A stretch of 64,000 nucleotides of DNA from contig OZ023273.1 of the NCBI GenBank assembly GCA_964007475.1, positions 31,859,287-31,923,286 on the forward strand. The letters run 5' to 3'. This document shows, in pieces, positions 10,241-21,909 of the stretch. The stretch is from Hybos culiciformis. Taxonomy: Eukaryota > Arthropoda > Insecta > Diptera > Hybotidae. Under the pieces are notes generated by a model. The model did no database searches. It had not been told where the DNA came from and saw nothing but the letters and a program-made list of their open reading frames with translations. The position numbers and the translations under genes are program-made. The number at the start of each line of letters is the position of its first letter. The first letter of the stretch is position 1.

Positions 10241-11349
10241 GCAAGGAATCAAATGGGTAAAACAAAAATACGCTAGAGAAATGGTGATTATTCGTTTGGC
10301 ACAACGTGGTTATCTTGATATAATTGAAAAAGCGGTACGTAATGGGAATGTTCTTTTGATAGAAAATATTGGAGAAACAGTTGATGCTGTTTTGAATCCA
10401 CTATTAGGTAGATCTTTAATTAAGAAGGGAACATGTTTGAAAATAGGTGACAAAGAGATTGATTTTAATCCAAAATTTAGATTAATTTTGCACACTAAAC
10501 TTGCCAATCCGCATTATAAGCCTGAAATGCAGGCTCAATGTACTTTGATTAATTTTACTGTCACACGTGACGGTCTCGAGGAACAACTTTTGGCTGAAGT
10601 TGTTAAAGCAGAGAGACCAGATCTAGAAGCATTACGTTCCAAGCTAACACAACAGCAAAATTACTTTAAGATAACATTAAAATTCCTTGAAGATGATCTT
10701 TTAAGACGTTTAGCATCAGCTGGTGATAATGTATTGGAGGATGTTGATTTAGTTTTAAATCTTGAAAAAACCAAAAAAACTGCTGATGAAATTGAAGTGA
10801 AAGTTGTTGAAGCAAAGATCACAGCTGTTCAAATTGATTCAGCAAGAGAATCATATCGGCTGGCTGCAGAGCGTGCATCAATCATTTATTTTGTTTTGAA
10901 TGAATTATTTAAAATAAATCCAATTTATCAATTCTCATTAAAAGCATTTACCGTGGTATTTGGAACTGCAATTTCAAGAGCAGTCCAGTCTGAAATTGTT
11001 AGAGAAAGAGTTGAGCATTTAGTTGATTCAATGACATTTTCGAGTTTTATGTACACTTCCAGAGGTCTCTTTGAAGCTGATAAATTGATATTTTTAACGC
11101 AAATGACATTGCAAATATTAATTAATAGTAAAGAAATCGATACAACAGAATTAGATTTTTTATTAAGGTTTCCATATTACGCCAATTTGGTATCACCAGT
11201 TCCGTTTCTGACTCATACTTTATGGGGAGGTATAAGATCCTTAAGTAGTTTAGCTGGTTTCCGTGGCTTGGATAAAGATATTGAAATTTCACCTAAAAGA
11301 TGGAAAAAATTTGTAGATTCTGATAATCCAGAAAAAGAAAGACTTCCAG
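10241..11349 (+). CDS. Axonemal beta dynein heavy chain exon, AAA5-AAA6
   Basis: TT|G joins to LQGIKWVKQKY, continuing AAA5. It carries LLIENIGETVDAVLNPLLGR, GDKEIDFNPKFRLILHTKLA, NPHYKPEMQAQCTLINFTVT and RDGLEEQLLAEVVKAERPDL, then the AAA6 region with YRLAAERAS, NPIYQFSLKAF, MYTSRGLFEADKLIFL, ELDFLLRFPY and AKRWKK-like SPKRWKKFVDS. The exon ends CCAG|gtttga at 11350. All blocks are in the expected order for the DNAH9/11/17 class and no frame break is seen. Confidence 0.93.
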
Positions 11350-11586
11350 GTTTGAAAAAAAAACTTTTATTTTACATATGCGTCTAATGAGATGGTAACA
11401 GCACCGTTTTACAATGTGGTATAACTACGTGATTGGTAATATTACACTTAGTCGCGGAGTGGAACGTTACTTATCTCGTCTGCCGTTTATGGCACATCTT
11501 TTTAAAATAAAATATGATCTGAAAAACAGTGTGATAACCACTCATAACACGCTCTTGTAAAGTTGAATAATATACGCAATTTTTGC

Positions 11587-11648
11587 GGTAACTAGGCGAT
11601 CTCACGGCGTCTTCGCGTCGCCCCGTAAGTAATAATTCACCTAGTTAC
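11587..11648. repeat. Small GC-rich hairpin inside a dynein intron
   Basis: GTAACTAGG at the left pairs with CCTAGTTAC at the right around a GC-rich centre (cacggcgtcttcgcgtcg). The surrounding intron (11350-11710) is otherwise unrecognised sequence of balanced composition, possibly an old DNA element. Confidence 0.4.
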
Positions 11649-11710
11649 AACACTTGTTGGGAAATATATTGCTGTTTATTCCATCTTCTTATAAAAAAGG
11701 TCTATTTCAG

Positions 11711-13358
11711 GTGAATGGAAATTAAAGTCTCCTCTTCAACGTCTTTGTATTATGAGATGTCTCCGTCCAGATCGAATGACCTATGCTATGCGAGGATTTA
11801 TAGAAGAAAAAATGGGCTCAAAATATGTTAGTCAAAAAGTTATCGAATTCTCAAAAACTTTTGAAGAGACAAGTCCAGAAACTCATATCTTTTTTGTTCT
11901 GTCAGCAGGAGTTGATCCGCTAAAAGACGTCGAAAAATTAGGAAAAGTTATGGGTTTTCATGGTGACAACGAAAATTTCCACAATGTTTCACTTGGTCAG
12001 GGCCAGGAAATAATCGCTGAGAACGCAATTGATATTTCATCAAAGCTTGGACACTGGGTAATTTTGCAGAATATTCATTTAGTTGAAAAGTGGCTGCCTC
12101 GTCTTGAGAAATCTATGGAAGCAACTTACGGTAACTCAAACGCTAATTATCGCTTATTTTTAAGTGCTGAACCGGCAGGTGATCCAGCTTATCATATTTT
12201 ACCACAAGCAATCTTAGAATCAGCTGTAAAAATAACAAACGAGCCTCCGACTGGAATGCAGGCTAATATTCACAAAGCGTTAGATAATTTTTCGCAGGAA
12301 ACATTGGAAATGTGTACAAAAGAAACTGAATTTAAGGCAGTTCTATTCTCTTTGTGCTATTTCCACGCTGTTATGGCGGAAAGACGTAAATTTGGTCCAC
12401 AAGGTTGGAATAGAGTTTATCCATTTAATGTGGGTGACTTAACCATTAGCGTTTATGTTTTGTACAATTATTTAGAAGCCAACAATCGCGTCCCTTGGGA
12501 AGATTTGCGATATTTATTTGGTGAAATAATGTACGGAGGTCATATAACTGATGATTGGGATCGACGCCTATGCCGAACTTACTTGGAAGAGTTTATGCAA
12601 CAGGAATTGATTGATGGAGAACTTTTCTATGCCACAGGTTTTCCAGCTCCAGGTATTTTAAATTACGATGGATATCATAATTATATTGATGCAAAATTAC
12701 CAGCTGAAAGTCCTAATTTGTACGGTCTGCATTTGAATGCTGAGATTGGATTTTTAACAACGGTATCGGCGCGTCTGTTTCGAATTGTTTTTGAACTTCA
12801 ACCAAGAATGACTAGTGGTGGAGGTTCTGGAGAGGCAACCCAAGACGAAGTTGTGAGAAATATTGTTGAAGAAACTTTGGATAAAATACCTCCACCATTT
12901 AAAATTGTAGAATTGATGGCTAAAATTGAAGATCGTGATCCTTATATTATTGTTGCTTTTCAAGAGTGCGAAAGGATGAATATGTTAATGAGAGAAATTT
13001 TCCGCTCCCTTAAGGAACTGGAACTTGGTCTTAAAGGTGAATTAACTATTTCTTCTATAATGGAAGTTCTTATGGAATCATTGTTTAAAGATATGGTTCA
13101 TGAATCATGGACAAAACTGGCGTATCCATCCACTTTGGGATTTCAGTCTTGGCTCACTGATTTGTTAATAAGATTTGCAGAGCTACAAAAATGGGTATCT
13201 GATTTTAAATTACCCAGTTCGGTTTGGTTAGCAGGGTTCTTTAATCCCCAGAGTTTCTTAACAGCAATCATGCAACAAACTGCAAGAAAAAATGAATGGC
13301 CATTGGATCGTATGTGCCTTAATTGCGAAGTAACGAAAAAAAATAAAGATGACATAAA
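11711..13358 (+). CDS. Axonemal beta dynein heavy chain exon, AAA6 and C-terminal domain
   Basis: PG|EWKLKSPLQRLC joins in frame. The exon reads MRCLRPDRMTYAMRGFIEEKMG, then FFVLSAGVDPLKDVE, NVSLGQGQEIIAENA, GHWVILQNIHLV, FLSAEPAGD, ITNEPPTGMQANIHKALD, LFGEIMYGGHITDDWDRRLC, LYGLHLNAEIGFL, FQECERMN, LGLKGELTI, VWLAGFFNPQSFLTAIMQ and ARKNEWPLDRMCL. These are the signature blocks of the last third of an outer-arm beta dynein heavy chain. It ends AA|gtaata (phase 2). There is no stop or frameshift over about 549 codons, consistent with a functional gene. Confidence 0.94.
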
Positions 13359-13383
13359 GTAATAACATTTTGGTCTTTATAGA

Positions 13384-13925
13384 AGAGATATGGTCGACGT
13401 AATTCGCGCGCATGTACGCACGTAAAAAACTGGGTTTTTTTACCTGTTATGTTCAACGCCGTTCACTTGCGAAAAATATAAATTAAAATTCAATTTTAAA
13501 TATTTTTAGGAATTTGCAATAAATATTATTTTAAAATATTTTTTTTTTTGAATTTAACTATATTTTACAAAATTAAAATTAATCCACTTTTTTATTTATT
13601 AGTTTTTTTTTTAGGTTCAGAATAATATTTTTTTTTTCCATACAACGAAATAAACAATAACAATACAAATGTTTTTGACAATCTGCGGCGTAAATACTAG
13701 GAAAGTTAAAATATTTTAACTTTAAAATTTCTTGATTTTTCTTTTTTACACAAAATTTCACACATACATTAAAAAAAAAATCATGATTATGATTTTTTTT
13801 TCAGCAAGTGTAACCCGCAAGTAAGCTACGTTTTACGTCGTTGCTTATAACATCTCTCATACATTTTCATACAATTTGATTTTTTACGTGCGTACACGCG
13901 CGTGAATTACGTCGACCATATCTCT
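13384..13925. mobile_element. Inverted-repeat element with CG-rich ends (AGAGATATGGTCGACG family), complete copy in dynein intron
   Basis: The ends are inverted copies: AGAGATATGGTCGACGTAAT at the left, the complementary ATTACGTCGACCATATCTCT at the right, continuing into a CGCG/GTACGCACGTAAAAAA block. The interior is AT-rich and non-coding. A second copy of the same family, broken by later insertions, is at 44802-48043. It looks like a MITE; no clear target duplication could be fixed. Confidence 0.75.
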
Positions 13926-14019
13926 AGTATTACATATACTTAATAAATTTAATGTTTGGTATATATTCTTCATATATTTAAGTGTTTGTGTTAATTGTAG
14001 TAAAACAAACTAAAAACAC

Positions 14020-14160
14020 GGGTTGGACTTATAATCCCGACAACTATATCCCGAAATCAAAATCCCGAATGTTGAAAACCTCGAAATTTCAAGAACCGAA
14101 ATTACAAAATCCTAAAATTAAATCTAAAATCCCAAAATTACAAAATCCCGCAAGTACATA
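14020..14160. repeat. Degenerate AAATCCCGAA word repeat
   Basis: The words aatcccgaaa, aaaatcccgaa and ccgaaattacaaaatcc recur about ten times within 140 bp, a low-complexity minisatellite-like stretch in the dynein intron next to the tRNA-like sequence. It yields an open frame with no real protein character. Confidence 0.55.
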
Positions 14161-14194
14161 TCTTATTAATTACCAAATTGTGTTGAGATAGAGT

Positions 14195-14270
14195 TCAACC
14201 GTCATGGTGTAGTCAGTGGTATTGCCACTATTCTACGGCATGTTCGACTCCCACCTCGGACTGGAATTTG
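14195..14270 (+). repeat. tRNA-like sequence, probably a SINE head or tRNA relic
   Basis: tggtgtagtcagtgg resembles a tRNA A box (D arm) and tgttcgactcc, about 36 bp downstream, resembles a B box (T arm). The anticodon arm is too short and no paired acceptor stem is evident, so it is not a working tRNA. A tRNA-derived SINE fragment inserted in the intron fits best. Confidence 0.4.
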
Positions 14271-14739
14271 TGTTAATTTTCTAACTTTGTCCACTTGAAT
14301 TAAGTGTTGTTTTTTTTAAACCCTGTGCAATAGGAATGAAATTTTTTCTAAATTTTAATTTTAGAATATATATGCTACAGTAAATGTACATATTCCGGTA
14401 AATGTGAGTTTAGACACCGGTAAATTTAATACATTACATTTATCGGCCCGATTGGTCCCATTTTTGTAAAGGCTCAAGGTTGTGTCCCAGAACAAGAAGG
14501 GTGGGGTGCGGGGCGACGGCTGGGCGAACTGGTGGTTGGTCAGTGGGATTTTCGGCATGCTTAGAGAAAATTAAAAAGAAATATATGTACTATAAAAAAG
14601 CTTGGAGCGCTCAGATTAAAAATAAAAGTAACCAAAATATGTATAGTGTATAGGATTGATTCTGCTATGATATTCATACTTTTTGATAATATATACAAAT
14701 AAAAGTTATAAATTACATTTTTCGTTTTTATCAATTTAG

Positions 14740-14934
14740 TGCCCCTCCACGTGAAGGTGCTTTTGTTAATGGTTTGTTTATGGAGGGTGCACGGTGGGAT
14801 TCAGTTGTTGGAACAATTGCAGACGCTTTCATGAAAGAACTATTTCCAGCAATGCCAGTTATTTATATTAAAGCAGTTACACAAGATAAACAAGATGTTA
14901 AAAATATTTATGAGTGCCCTGTTTATAAAATTCG
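14740..14934 (+). CDS. Axonemal beta dynein heavy chain exon, near C-terminus
   Basis: AA|T joins [24 protein letters not shown]; this APPREG(A/S)...GL(F/Y)(M/L)EGARWD block is diagnostic of the axonemal heavy chain C-terminal domain. It continues ELFPAMPVIYIKAV and NIYECPVYKIR. It ends CG|gtaatt, phase 2. The next exon lies 4.6 kb away. Confidence 0.92.
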
Positions 14935-15290
14935 GTAATTTTTTTCTTAATATAATTATAAGTTATGCACTTGCTATTGATACTATAATACTTATATACT
15001 TTTTATATTCATTATGGATGTTGTATGGACTCTTTAAAGCTTTAAATACCTTATAATTGTTAAGTTAAAAATGGATTTTTGTTTTAATGAATAAAAAATT
15101 ATAAATAGCAAATTAAAATGGGAATTAATTTTTCATAATAAGCTGATGCGAATTATAATTCATCGTACGAAGAGGTAGAAACTCTTGAAAATTACTTAAT
15201 AATCAAGAATAAAATTTTATTCGTTTTTTAAATTTGGTTTTTAAAGCTTTTTATAGTTGAAATAAATGATCTAAAACTGCAATTTTGTAT

Positions 15291-15470
15291 AGTACGATTC
15301 AAATCACTTGACCAATCCGTTATGCAAGCTTTCCCTTTCCATTACAAAATTCCATACAAAATTGCGTGAGCTTTTTTTCTTAAATAATTTCCCCTAAATT
15401 TTGTATGGAATTTTGTAAGGGAAAGGAAAAGCTTTGCATAACGGATTGGTCAAGTGATTTGAATCGTACT
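15291..15470. repeat. Long hairpin MITE (arms about 73 bp)
   Basis: agtacgattcaaatcacttg at 15291 and caagtgatttgaatcgtact ending at 15470 are the outer ends of a near-perfect inverted repeat with a short loop (about 15364-15395). It is non-coding and lies in the last dynein intron, and could form a long stem if transcribed. Confidence 0.75.
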
Positions 15471-15829
15471 CTATCAGAAATATAGATCACGACATTCTGA
15501 AACTCCTAACAGCACATTTTTCCGAAATCGACTTTTTAAGCTCATTGGGTTCATTTTTCAGTTAAACTTATCGTCTACTACTTTGCTGATTTAGATTTAT
15601 AACTTTTCCATCATTTGGATTACATCGAATACCTTCTACCTCCTTTCAGAAATTTACTTAAAAATTGTAAAAAAACGAAAAAAATAATAAAAAGATAAAT
15701 TTTATTAATACAAGTAATTTTCTGCAATGAATAGACTGATAGGTGGTACTAGAATATCGTGATCGAATTTATATCAAAATTTTAACATTAGTTATTTATG
15801 GGTTCCGATTCTTTTTTTTTTTAGACATT

Positions 15830-16735
15830 AATTTTTTTTTTGGTATAACGTCTACGACAGTATGCGAACAAACCGTCATAATGTGTACAGGCATTACATA
15901 GTTTTTAAAACGAAATAATGTATACGAAAAAAAACGACATAAAGTCTATAGAGATTATGCCGTTTTTTTTTTGTTCACATTACAACTTAACCCAGGACAC
16001 GCGAGCAAAGGCCTTTTTGGGTGTCCCTACCTTTGGCTAAGCAAGGCCTTTCGGGGCTCAGGAGTTAAAACCTCGTTTTTCGCAACTTAACCCAAAGCTC
16101 AGAGCCGGCTGTGGGTTTTGCGGGGCCTCGGGAAAATATTATATGCGAGGCCCCTTCCCAAAAAGGAAGAATTGATACATGAATATAATTTTTTCAATTT
16201 ATTTAAGAGAGTTTTAGATTATTTTAAAATTTATTTAGAATAAAAATTTCATTCACAACCTCCGGACTGTTTTATACTTTAAAATGGTATAAAATTTTTT
16301 TGAATCGGGTAAGTGGACGAAATCTCTTCAAAACTATTTTATGATACATACATAAACATAATATTTTTTATTCCTATTTTGCACCAACTTTTTTACTGCT
16401 AATGAAACAGGCATAATTCTCAATATTATATATGTATTGACTTATTGAGATATATTTCGTCTACATAATTATCTTTGTAAATTTGTTTCAGCCCTAGCTA
16501 CTAATAATTGTAAAAAATATGGAAGCGCGGGGTCCTTTTAAGCGCGGGCCCTTTTAAGCGCGGGGCTTCGGGTAAAATCGCCGAATTCCCGACCTCTGAG
16601 CCGTCCCTGTCAAGGCTATGCGAGCAATGGCCTTTAATGATGGATGTACGGTATGTTTTTTTTCATACATTATGTCGCTGTAAAATCACTTAATGTCTAA
16701 AGATTTTGAAAAACGACATAATGTAAACCAAAAAA
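15830..16735. repeat. Mixed repeat stretch with ACGACATAA words and GC-rich patches
   Basis: cgacataaagtc, cgacataatgt and their complements appear at 15875-15975 and again at 16650-16720. Between them are two GC-rich patches (about 15985-16150 and 16530-16620) with partly inverted similarity (ggggcctcggg / ggggcttcggg; ctcagagccgg / cctctgagccg). It looks like one or two decayed DNA elements with matching ends; exact limits are unclear. Confidence 0.4.
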
Positions 16736-19030
16736 CACGAAGCAGTCATAGGAACTGGCGAAAGAAGTTAATACTTATAAGCTTTAAACTATGAAATAAC
16801 AGTGGCTACAAATAATGGACTGCTTTTAGACTGATGGATTTTTATTTTAATTTACATTTTGTACTGAGCAGCCCATTATTTGTAGCCATAGTTTAAAGCT
16901 TTTAAGTATTAACTTCTTTCGGCAGTTCCTATGACTGCGTCGTGTGTTTTTTGTATACTTTCCGCCGGTTCGACCTAACCGTAGCTCCCTTCCCAAAAAT
17001 TTTTCAGCAGGTAATCTTTATTTCACCGGCGCTACATATTTTGAAAATTTTTTTTTTTTTTAATATTTTGCGCCGGCACGACCTAACCGTAGCTCCCTGC
17101 CCAAAAATTTTTCAGCAGGTTATCTTTATTTCACCTACTAGCTGTACCCGCACACACGTTGTTGTGGAACACACGTTTTAAGTGAAATTTTTGGTCAGAT
17201 TGATGAACAATTATAGGAGCTAGTTATTTTATAAATATCTAAGAAAATATCTAAGAATTAATATTTATCATTTCTACTTATTATTGTATGAAATTGAATG
17301 ATATCCTTCCCTTAAACAGGTTTCCAAACCAAACCAAATTTATGTTTTTATTCATTTCCGCTTTTTTTTAAACAAATTTGAATGAAATCGGACGAACTTT
17401 TGCAGTCCTCGCCGAGAAGGGTTTCTGGGAGGCCATTCAAATTTTAGAATAGCCTATAACGACCCCGAGACAAAGAGACGGTGTATATTTCGAAACGATC
17501 GGTTGAGTGGTTCAGTTTTTAATATTTAATATTTGATTTCCATATATTTGAAAAGGCTCCTAAAAAGAGGGGGCCAAATTTTTTGTTACGAAATTCGTGT
17601 GTTTAATCATTTTTATGTACCAAATTTAAATGAAATCGGACAAACTTTTGAAGTCCTCCCCTAGGGTAGGAGGTCAATAAATTTTTTGTTACGAAATTTG
17701 TGTCTAATCATTTCCTATTTTTACGTGTCAAATTTGAATGAAATTTTGAAGTCCGCCCCCGAAGGGTCGCTGAGTTGAAGGTCAACAAATTTTTTGTTAC
17801 GAAATTTGTGTGTAATCAGTTCCTCTTTTTACATACCAAATTTGAATGAAATCGGACGAACTTTTAAAGACCGCCCCGAGGCGAGGTCCCTGGGTAGGAG
17901 GTCAACAAAATTTTTGTTACGAAATTTGTGTGTAATTATTTCCTCTTCTTACGTACCGAATTCGAATCAAATCGGACGAACTTTTGAAGTTCGCCCCCAT
18001 GGGAGATCCCTGGGTAGGAGGTCAACCAATTTTTTTGTGACGAAATTTGTGTGTGTTATCAGTGCTCTTTTACATACCAAATTTGAATGAAATCGGACGA
18101 ACTTTTAAAGTGCGCCCCCTAGGGGAGGCCTCTGGGTAGGAGGTCAACAAATTTTTTGTAACGAAATTTGTGTGAAATCAGTTCCTCTATTTACGTACCA
18201 AATTTGAATGAAATCGGACGAACTTTTGAAGTCCGCCCCCGGGGGAGGTCCCTGGGTAGGAGGCCAATCAAATTTTAAAATAGCCTATAACGACCCCCGA
18301 CCTGACACAAAGACATGGTGTAAGTTTGAAAACGATCGGTTGAGCGGTTTAGGAGCCTATTCGGAACAGACAAAGAGACAAAGAGACAAAGAGACAGAGA
18401 CAAAGAGACAAAGAGACAAAGGGACAACTTCTGCTTTATATATTAGATTATGAAAAAATTTTTTTTTTGTATATTTTGCGCCGGCACGACCTAACCGTAG
18501 CTCCCTGCCCAAAAATTTTTCAGCAGGTTATCTTTATTTCACCGGCGCTACCTATTTTGAAAAAAAAAAATTTTTTTTTAATATTTTGAGCAGGGAAGGC
18601 CCTAATTAAGTCCCTACCCAAAATTTTTCGGCAGGTAATCTTTATTTCAGCGGCGCTACCGATTTTGAAAACAATTTTTTTTTTGATTATTTTGAGAAGG
18701 GAAGGCCCTAACCGTAAGTCCCTGCCCAAAATTTTTGGTCTAATCTTTATTTCATCAGAGCTACCTATTTTGAACAAAAATCTTAATTTTAAATAATTTG
18801 TAAACGAAAGATTTTTAAAAAATAATTTGAATTTAAATTTTTCGCGCCAAATTATTTTGTTTTTATAAATGACAAACGATTATTGAGTGGACCACTCATT
18901 TTTTTGAGTATTCAAACGGTACAGCATGTCGCTTTTTTTTCGAACTCGAATTTCGAATGAGTACAATAATTTTTACCCCCTACAGAAATACTCAATTATA
19001 TCATACAACGCGCCTAAAGAAGTATTAACT
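16736..19030 (+). mobile_element. Composite palindrome-minisatellite element, copy 1 (interrupted by another repeat)
   Basis: Order: a long imperfect palindrome (16736-16946, cacgaagcagtcatagg / cctatgactgcgtcgtgtg); a tandem block built on gccggcacgacctaaccgta, ccctgcccaaaaattttt and ttatttcaccggcgctacc (16950-17135 and 18450-18780); and a unique tail (18781-19030) with ttcgcgccaaattattttg and acaacgcgcctaaagaag. The tandem block is split by the ctagctgtaccc element at 17136-18448. The same composite, uninterrupted and reverse-oriented, is at 59753-61103. No coding sequence is recognised; it is a non-autonomous transposon of unknown class. Confidence 0.7.
17136..18448 (+). mobile_element. 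CTAGCTGTACCC interspersed repeat with internal minisatellite
   Basis: It starts ctagctgtacccgcacacac and ends in acttctgctttatatattag after simple agacaaagagac repeats. The inside has about six tandem units of roughly 102-126 bp built on gttacgaaatttgtgtg, ccaaatttgaatgaaatcgg and cctgggtaggaggtcaa. It has a shorter relative at 45009-45885 and a piece at 49553-50000. It is inserted into the composite element, so it is younger than that. Open frames across the units are by-products. The class is not certain (SINE-, Helitron- or LINE-tail-like repeats with such heads and tails are common in insects). Confidence 0.65.
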
Positions 19031-19543
19031 TCAAAAAAATCGACATAATGCATGGGAAAAAAAAAGTGTTTTCGTATAGTACTGACCATTTGAATTTAAA
19101 TGCAAAAAAGAAGCCCTTAAGCCCGCGTAAATATTACAAATAAAATATACATTTTATTGTTGATATTTTTCTTTTCATTATACCTTCACCTCATAATCTT
19201 GAAGGCAATTAATAAAAGCTCTTCATTTTAAAAATATAAATTTTGTGATAAATAAAATAGGTATATATTTATTTATGGATATTCTTTTTTCACTAACTAC
19301 TTGCTTTTTTTTCTGATAATTACAAAATCGTGATTCTGAACACGTTTTTTTCTCTGCCTTTTATTGAAGGAAAATTTAATTTTTCTGTTTTTGTAAATAA
19401 ATATTGAAAAAAGTTTTTAATATCTTTTCTACATTTTCAAATTATCGAAATTTCAATATTTTAAAATCAAAATAACACCTAACATTTATTTATTTTTATT
19501 TTACTTTGATTTTATTGTTTTTTTTTTTTTTTTTTTTTTTCAG

Positions 19544-19652
19544 AATGAGAGGTCCCACATATGTTTGGTGGAGTTTGTTTGTTATTACAACCATAAAAAA
19601 TTCTTTTTTCTATTTTTTATTCGAAAATAAATTATTCAATTTATTTTTGTGA
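19544..19652 (+). CDS. Putative last exon of the dynein heavy chain, with divergent tail
   Basis: After a T-rich tract ending cag, CG|A joins to KIR-MRGPTYVW, the expected (I/M)RGPTYVW motif near the end of dynein heavy chains. The family normally continues with TFNL(K/R)T... and ends about 23 residues later. Here the frame instead reads WSLFVITTIKN... into a low-complexity Phe/Asn/Lys tail and stops at 19650. Either a short further intron begins near 19566 (weak donor gtggag), or the terminus has been altered or lost. The motif makes the exon start convincing; the end is not. Confidence 0.6.
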
Positions 19653-20274
19653 AAAATTAAATATAGGTGTGTTAAAAAAAAACTTTGTTTATCTCAATGA
19701 TTGTATGATTGTATTATGTACATACCTACATATTTTATTTATTTAAAATTCGAGATTTACTAAATTTGAATTTCGATTTTTAATGAAATAAATAATAATT
19801 TATATAAATAAAATAATTTACATAAATAAATATTTTTGATTATTTTCTCAATGAATTAAAAAATTTATTAAGTAAAAGTATGGTACCAACTATACGATAG
19901 AGAGTAATAAATAAACTGTATGGTATTATCATTACATTTACGTTATTTTTACAGTTTGATTTTAACAACATGATTCCGTACATAATTTTAATAATTAAAA
20001 ATTTTTTTTTCAAATTTATTATTGAAGAAAAAATAAATTAATAAATCATATCATATATTCCTTCCGCCTCATATTATTTTTTTTTTGTTTTTTTCGTAGA
20101 AATATAATTTATGAAAATCGTATTTCTAATTCACAGAAAAATTTTGGTTGGCGCATTGATTTTAACTTTTTTTCAAACTATTCGTCATAATACAATGATA
20201 AAAAATATATATATTAAAGATGAAAACTATAAGCTAGTATTAATTTAATAAATTTCAAATTGATACCATCATCA

Positions 20275-20370
20275 GAGCCAATGGCATTCGATTTTATATA
20301 CCTAATCGCCCTCTCAATTTAGAGCCAATGGCATTCGATTTTATATACCTAATCGCCCTCTCAATTTTGT
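20275..20370 (+). repeat. 47-bp tandem duplication
   Basis: agagccaatggcattcgatt and the following bases through ccctctcaattt occur twice in direct succession with no visible difference. This is a recent local duplication in non-coding sequence. From 19653 to 20455 nothing else but AT-rich sequence is seen. Confidence 0.8.
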
Positions 20371-20464
20371 AAAATTCAACAAATTTAAATTCAAAAATAA
20401 ATGTGGTTTAAAACAAATAACCTATTTTTAAGTAAACTTAAAGTATATAATTGAAATAAAATAT

Positions 20465-20654
20465 GGGGGATGGAAATAAGGCCGCAGGAAATAAGGCCGC
20501 GACGTTTTTTTGTTGCGGTCTTATTTCATTTTGCAAAATGAAATAAGACCGCGAGGATTTTTTCGCGGCCTTATTTCATTTTTGAAAATGAAATAAGACC
20601 GCAACAAAAAACCTATCGCGGCCTTATTTCCCGCGGCCTTATTTCACTGCGCCA
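20465..20654. mobile_element. Short fold-back element of the GAAATAAGGCCGC word, 8-bp target duplication
   Basis: Six or more copies of gaaataagrccgc and complement alternate over 190 bp. The ends (gggggatggaaataagg / ccttatttcactgcgcca) are imperfect inverted repeats, and TAAAATAT flanks both sides (20457-20464 and 20655-20662). The 8-bp duplication suggests hAT-type transposition. No open frame is present. Confidence 0.7.
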
Positions 20655-21909
20655 TAAAATATTTTAAATGAACTTAAAAAACTAACTTCATAAATGAACT
20701 AAATCTCGAGAAAATTTTTTTTAACTTTAATAGCATAAAAAATAGAAGAATTTTTGACCAAGAAACCATTCAATGATGAAAAGTCATAAAAGCGTAAAAG
20801 AGAAAAAGCCAAAAGCAGTTTATTTAAAAAAAAAACCAGCCGGAGGCAATATATTTAAGTTAAAGCAAATATTTAAAATAATAAAAGAGTGGGAAAAAAA
20901 AATTTTGCTCTTTGTATTAGCAACACTATATATGAAAAAATAATTTAAAAAAAAAAAGAAACATCAATGTAGAAAGAAAAATTTAACACAAGAATGAACA
21001 AACTTAACAAGGATATAATACAATGTTATGCCAAAAATTTTAAAGAAAAAAAAAATTTTTTTTTAGTATACAAAAATTCGTTAACGAATTAAGAAAACAT
21101 AGGTATATAACTAAGTAAAGTGTGATTTTATCACTATAGTCTAATAGATTTCAATACGTAAAATAAAGAGAATATCGCCGTGTTGTTGTCTTTTATTTAA
21201 AATTCCACGTTTATATAATTTCTTACTAAAGCTACTTATTTTTGAGGACACAATTCTTATTAACTCGTACAGGTCTGTTTATATATTTCTTTACTATTTT
21301 CGACACTCTCGTAGACCCACTTTTCGTCTTCACAGCGAGCTAAAATTTGGCACCCAGGTTCATGTCGCGTGACAATTGAATCTATCAAAATTTGAACCGG
21401 AAATTTCCATGGAAAACTCGGAAAATCTGGAAAAATCATTTGAAAATTTGGTACAAATTTGTTTAGAGATAAAAAGCTAAGTTTTCCGATTTTACCGAAA
21501 AAAATTTTCCGAAATTTTCCAACTTTTCCAAATTATGCAGGATTAAGTTCATTATCAACTGGTATCATTACTTTCTCTCCGACAATGGTGAAAACTTGCA
21601 GAAAAAATCGAGGAAAATTCATGTAAAACGCTTTTCCGGAGTTTTTCCGACCAAGGAAGCGTTTGAGCGTTTTGCAAGCTGAGACAAAGTTGTAGAGCGA
21701 AATGAAGTGCATAAAGTTGCTTTTGTGGAAAACTCGATAGAAAACCCGGAAAAGCGGGAAAATCATCGTAAAAATTTTCATCGATATGATTAGTGATAAA
21801 ACTTCAACAATTATGAAAACTTGCATGAAAAATCGGTAAAAATTTGTAATAACAATTTAGTTAACGTGAAAAAGGCAGAAAATAAAAAATAAGTGAAAAA
21901 CGAGTTTTC

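Noticed and set aside
14195..14270. Functional tRNA gene
   Set aside because: A- and B-box-like words exist but no acceptor stem or proper anticodon arm could be drawn; kept only as a SINE-like relic.
17580..18250. Regularly spaced repeats resembling a CRISPR array
   Set aside because: Units are long direct tandem repeats without unique spacers, in a eukaryotic transposon.
17794..18453. Open frames with repeated protein-like units
   Set aside because: They are translations of the tandem repeat inside the CTAGCTGTACC element; the repeat period, not selection, keeps them open.
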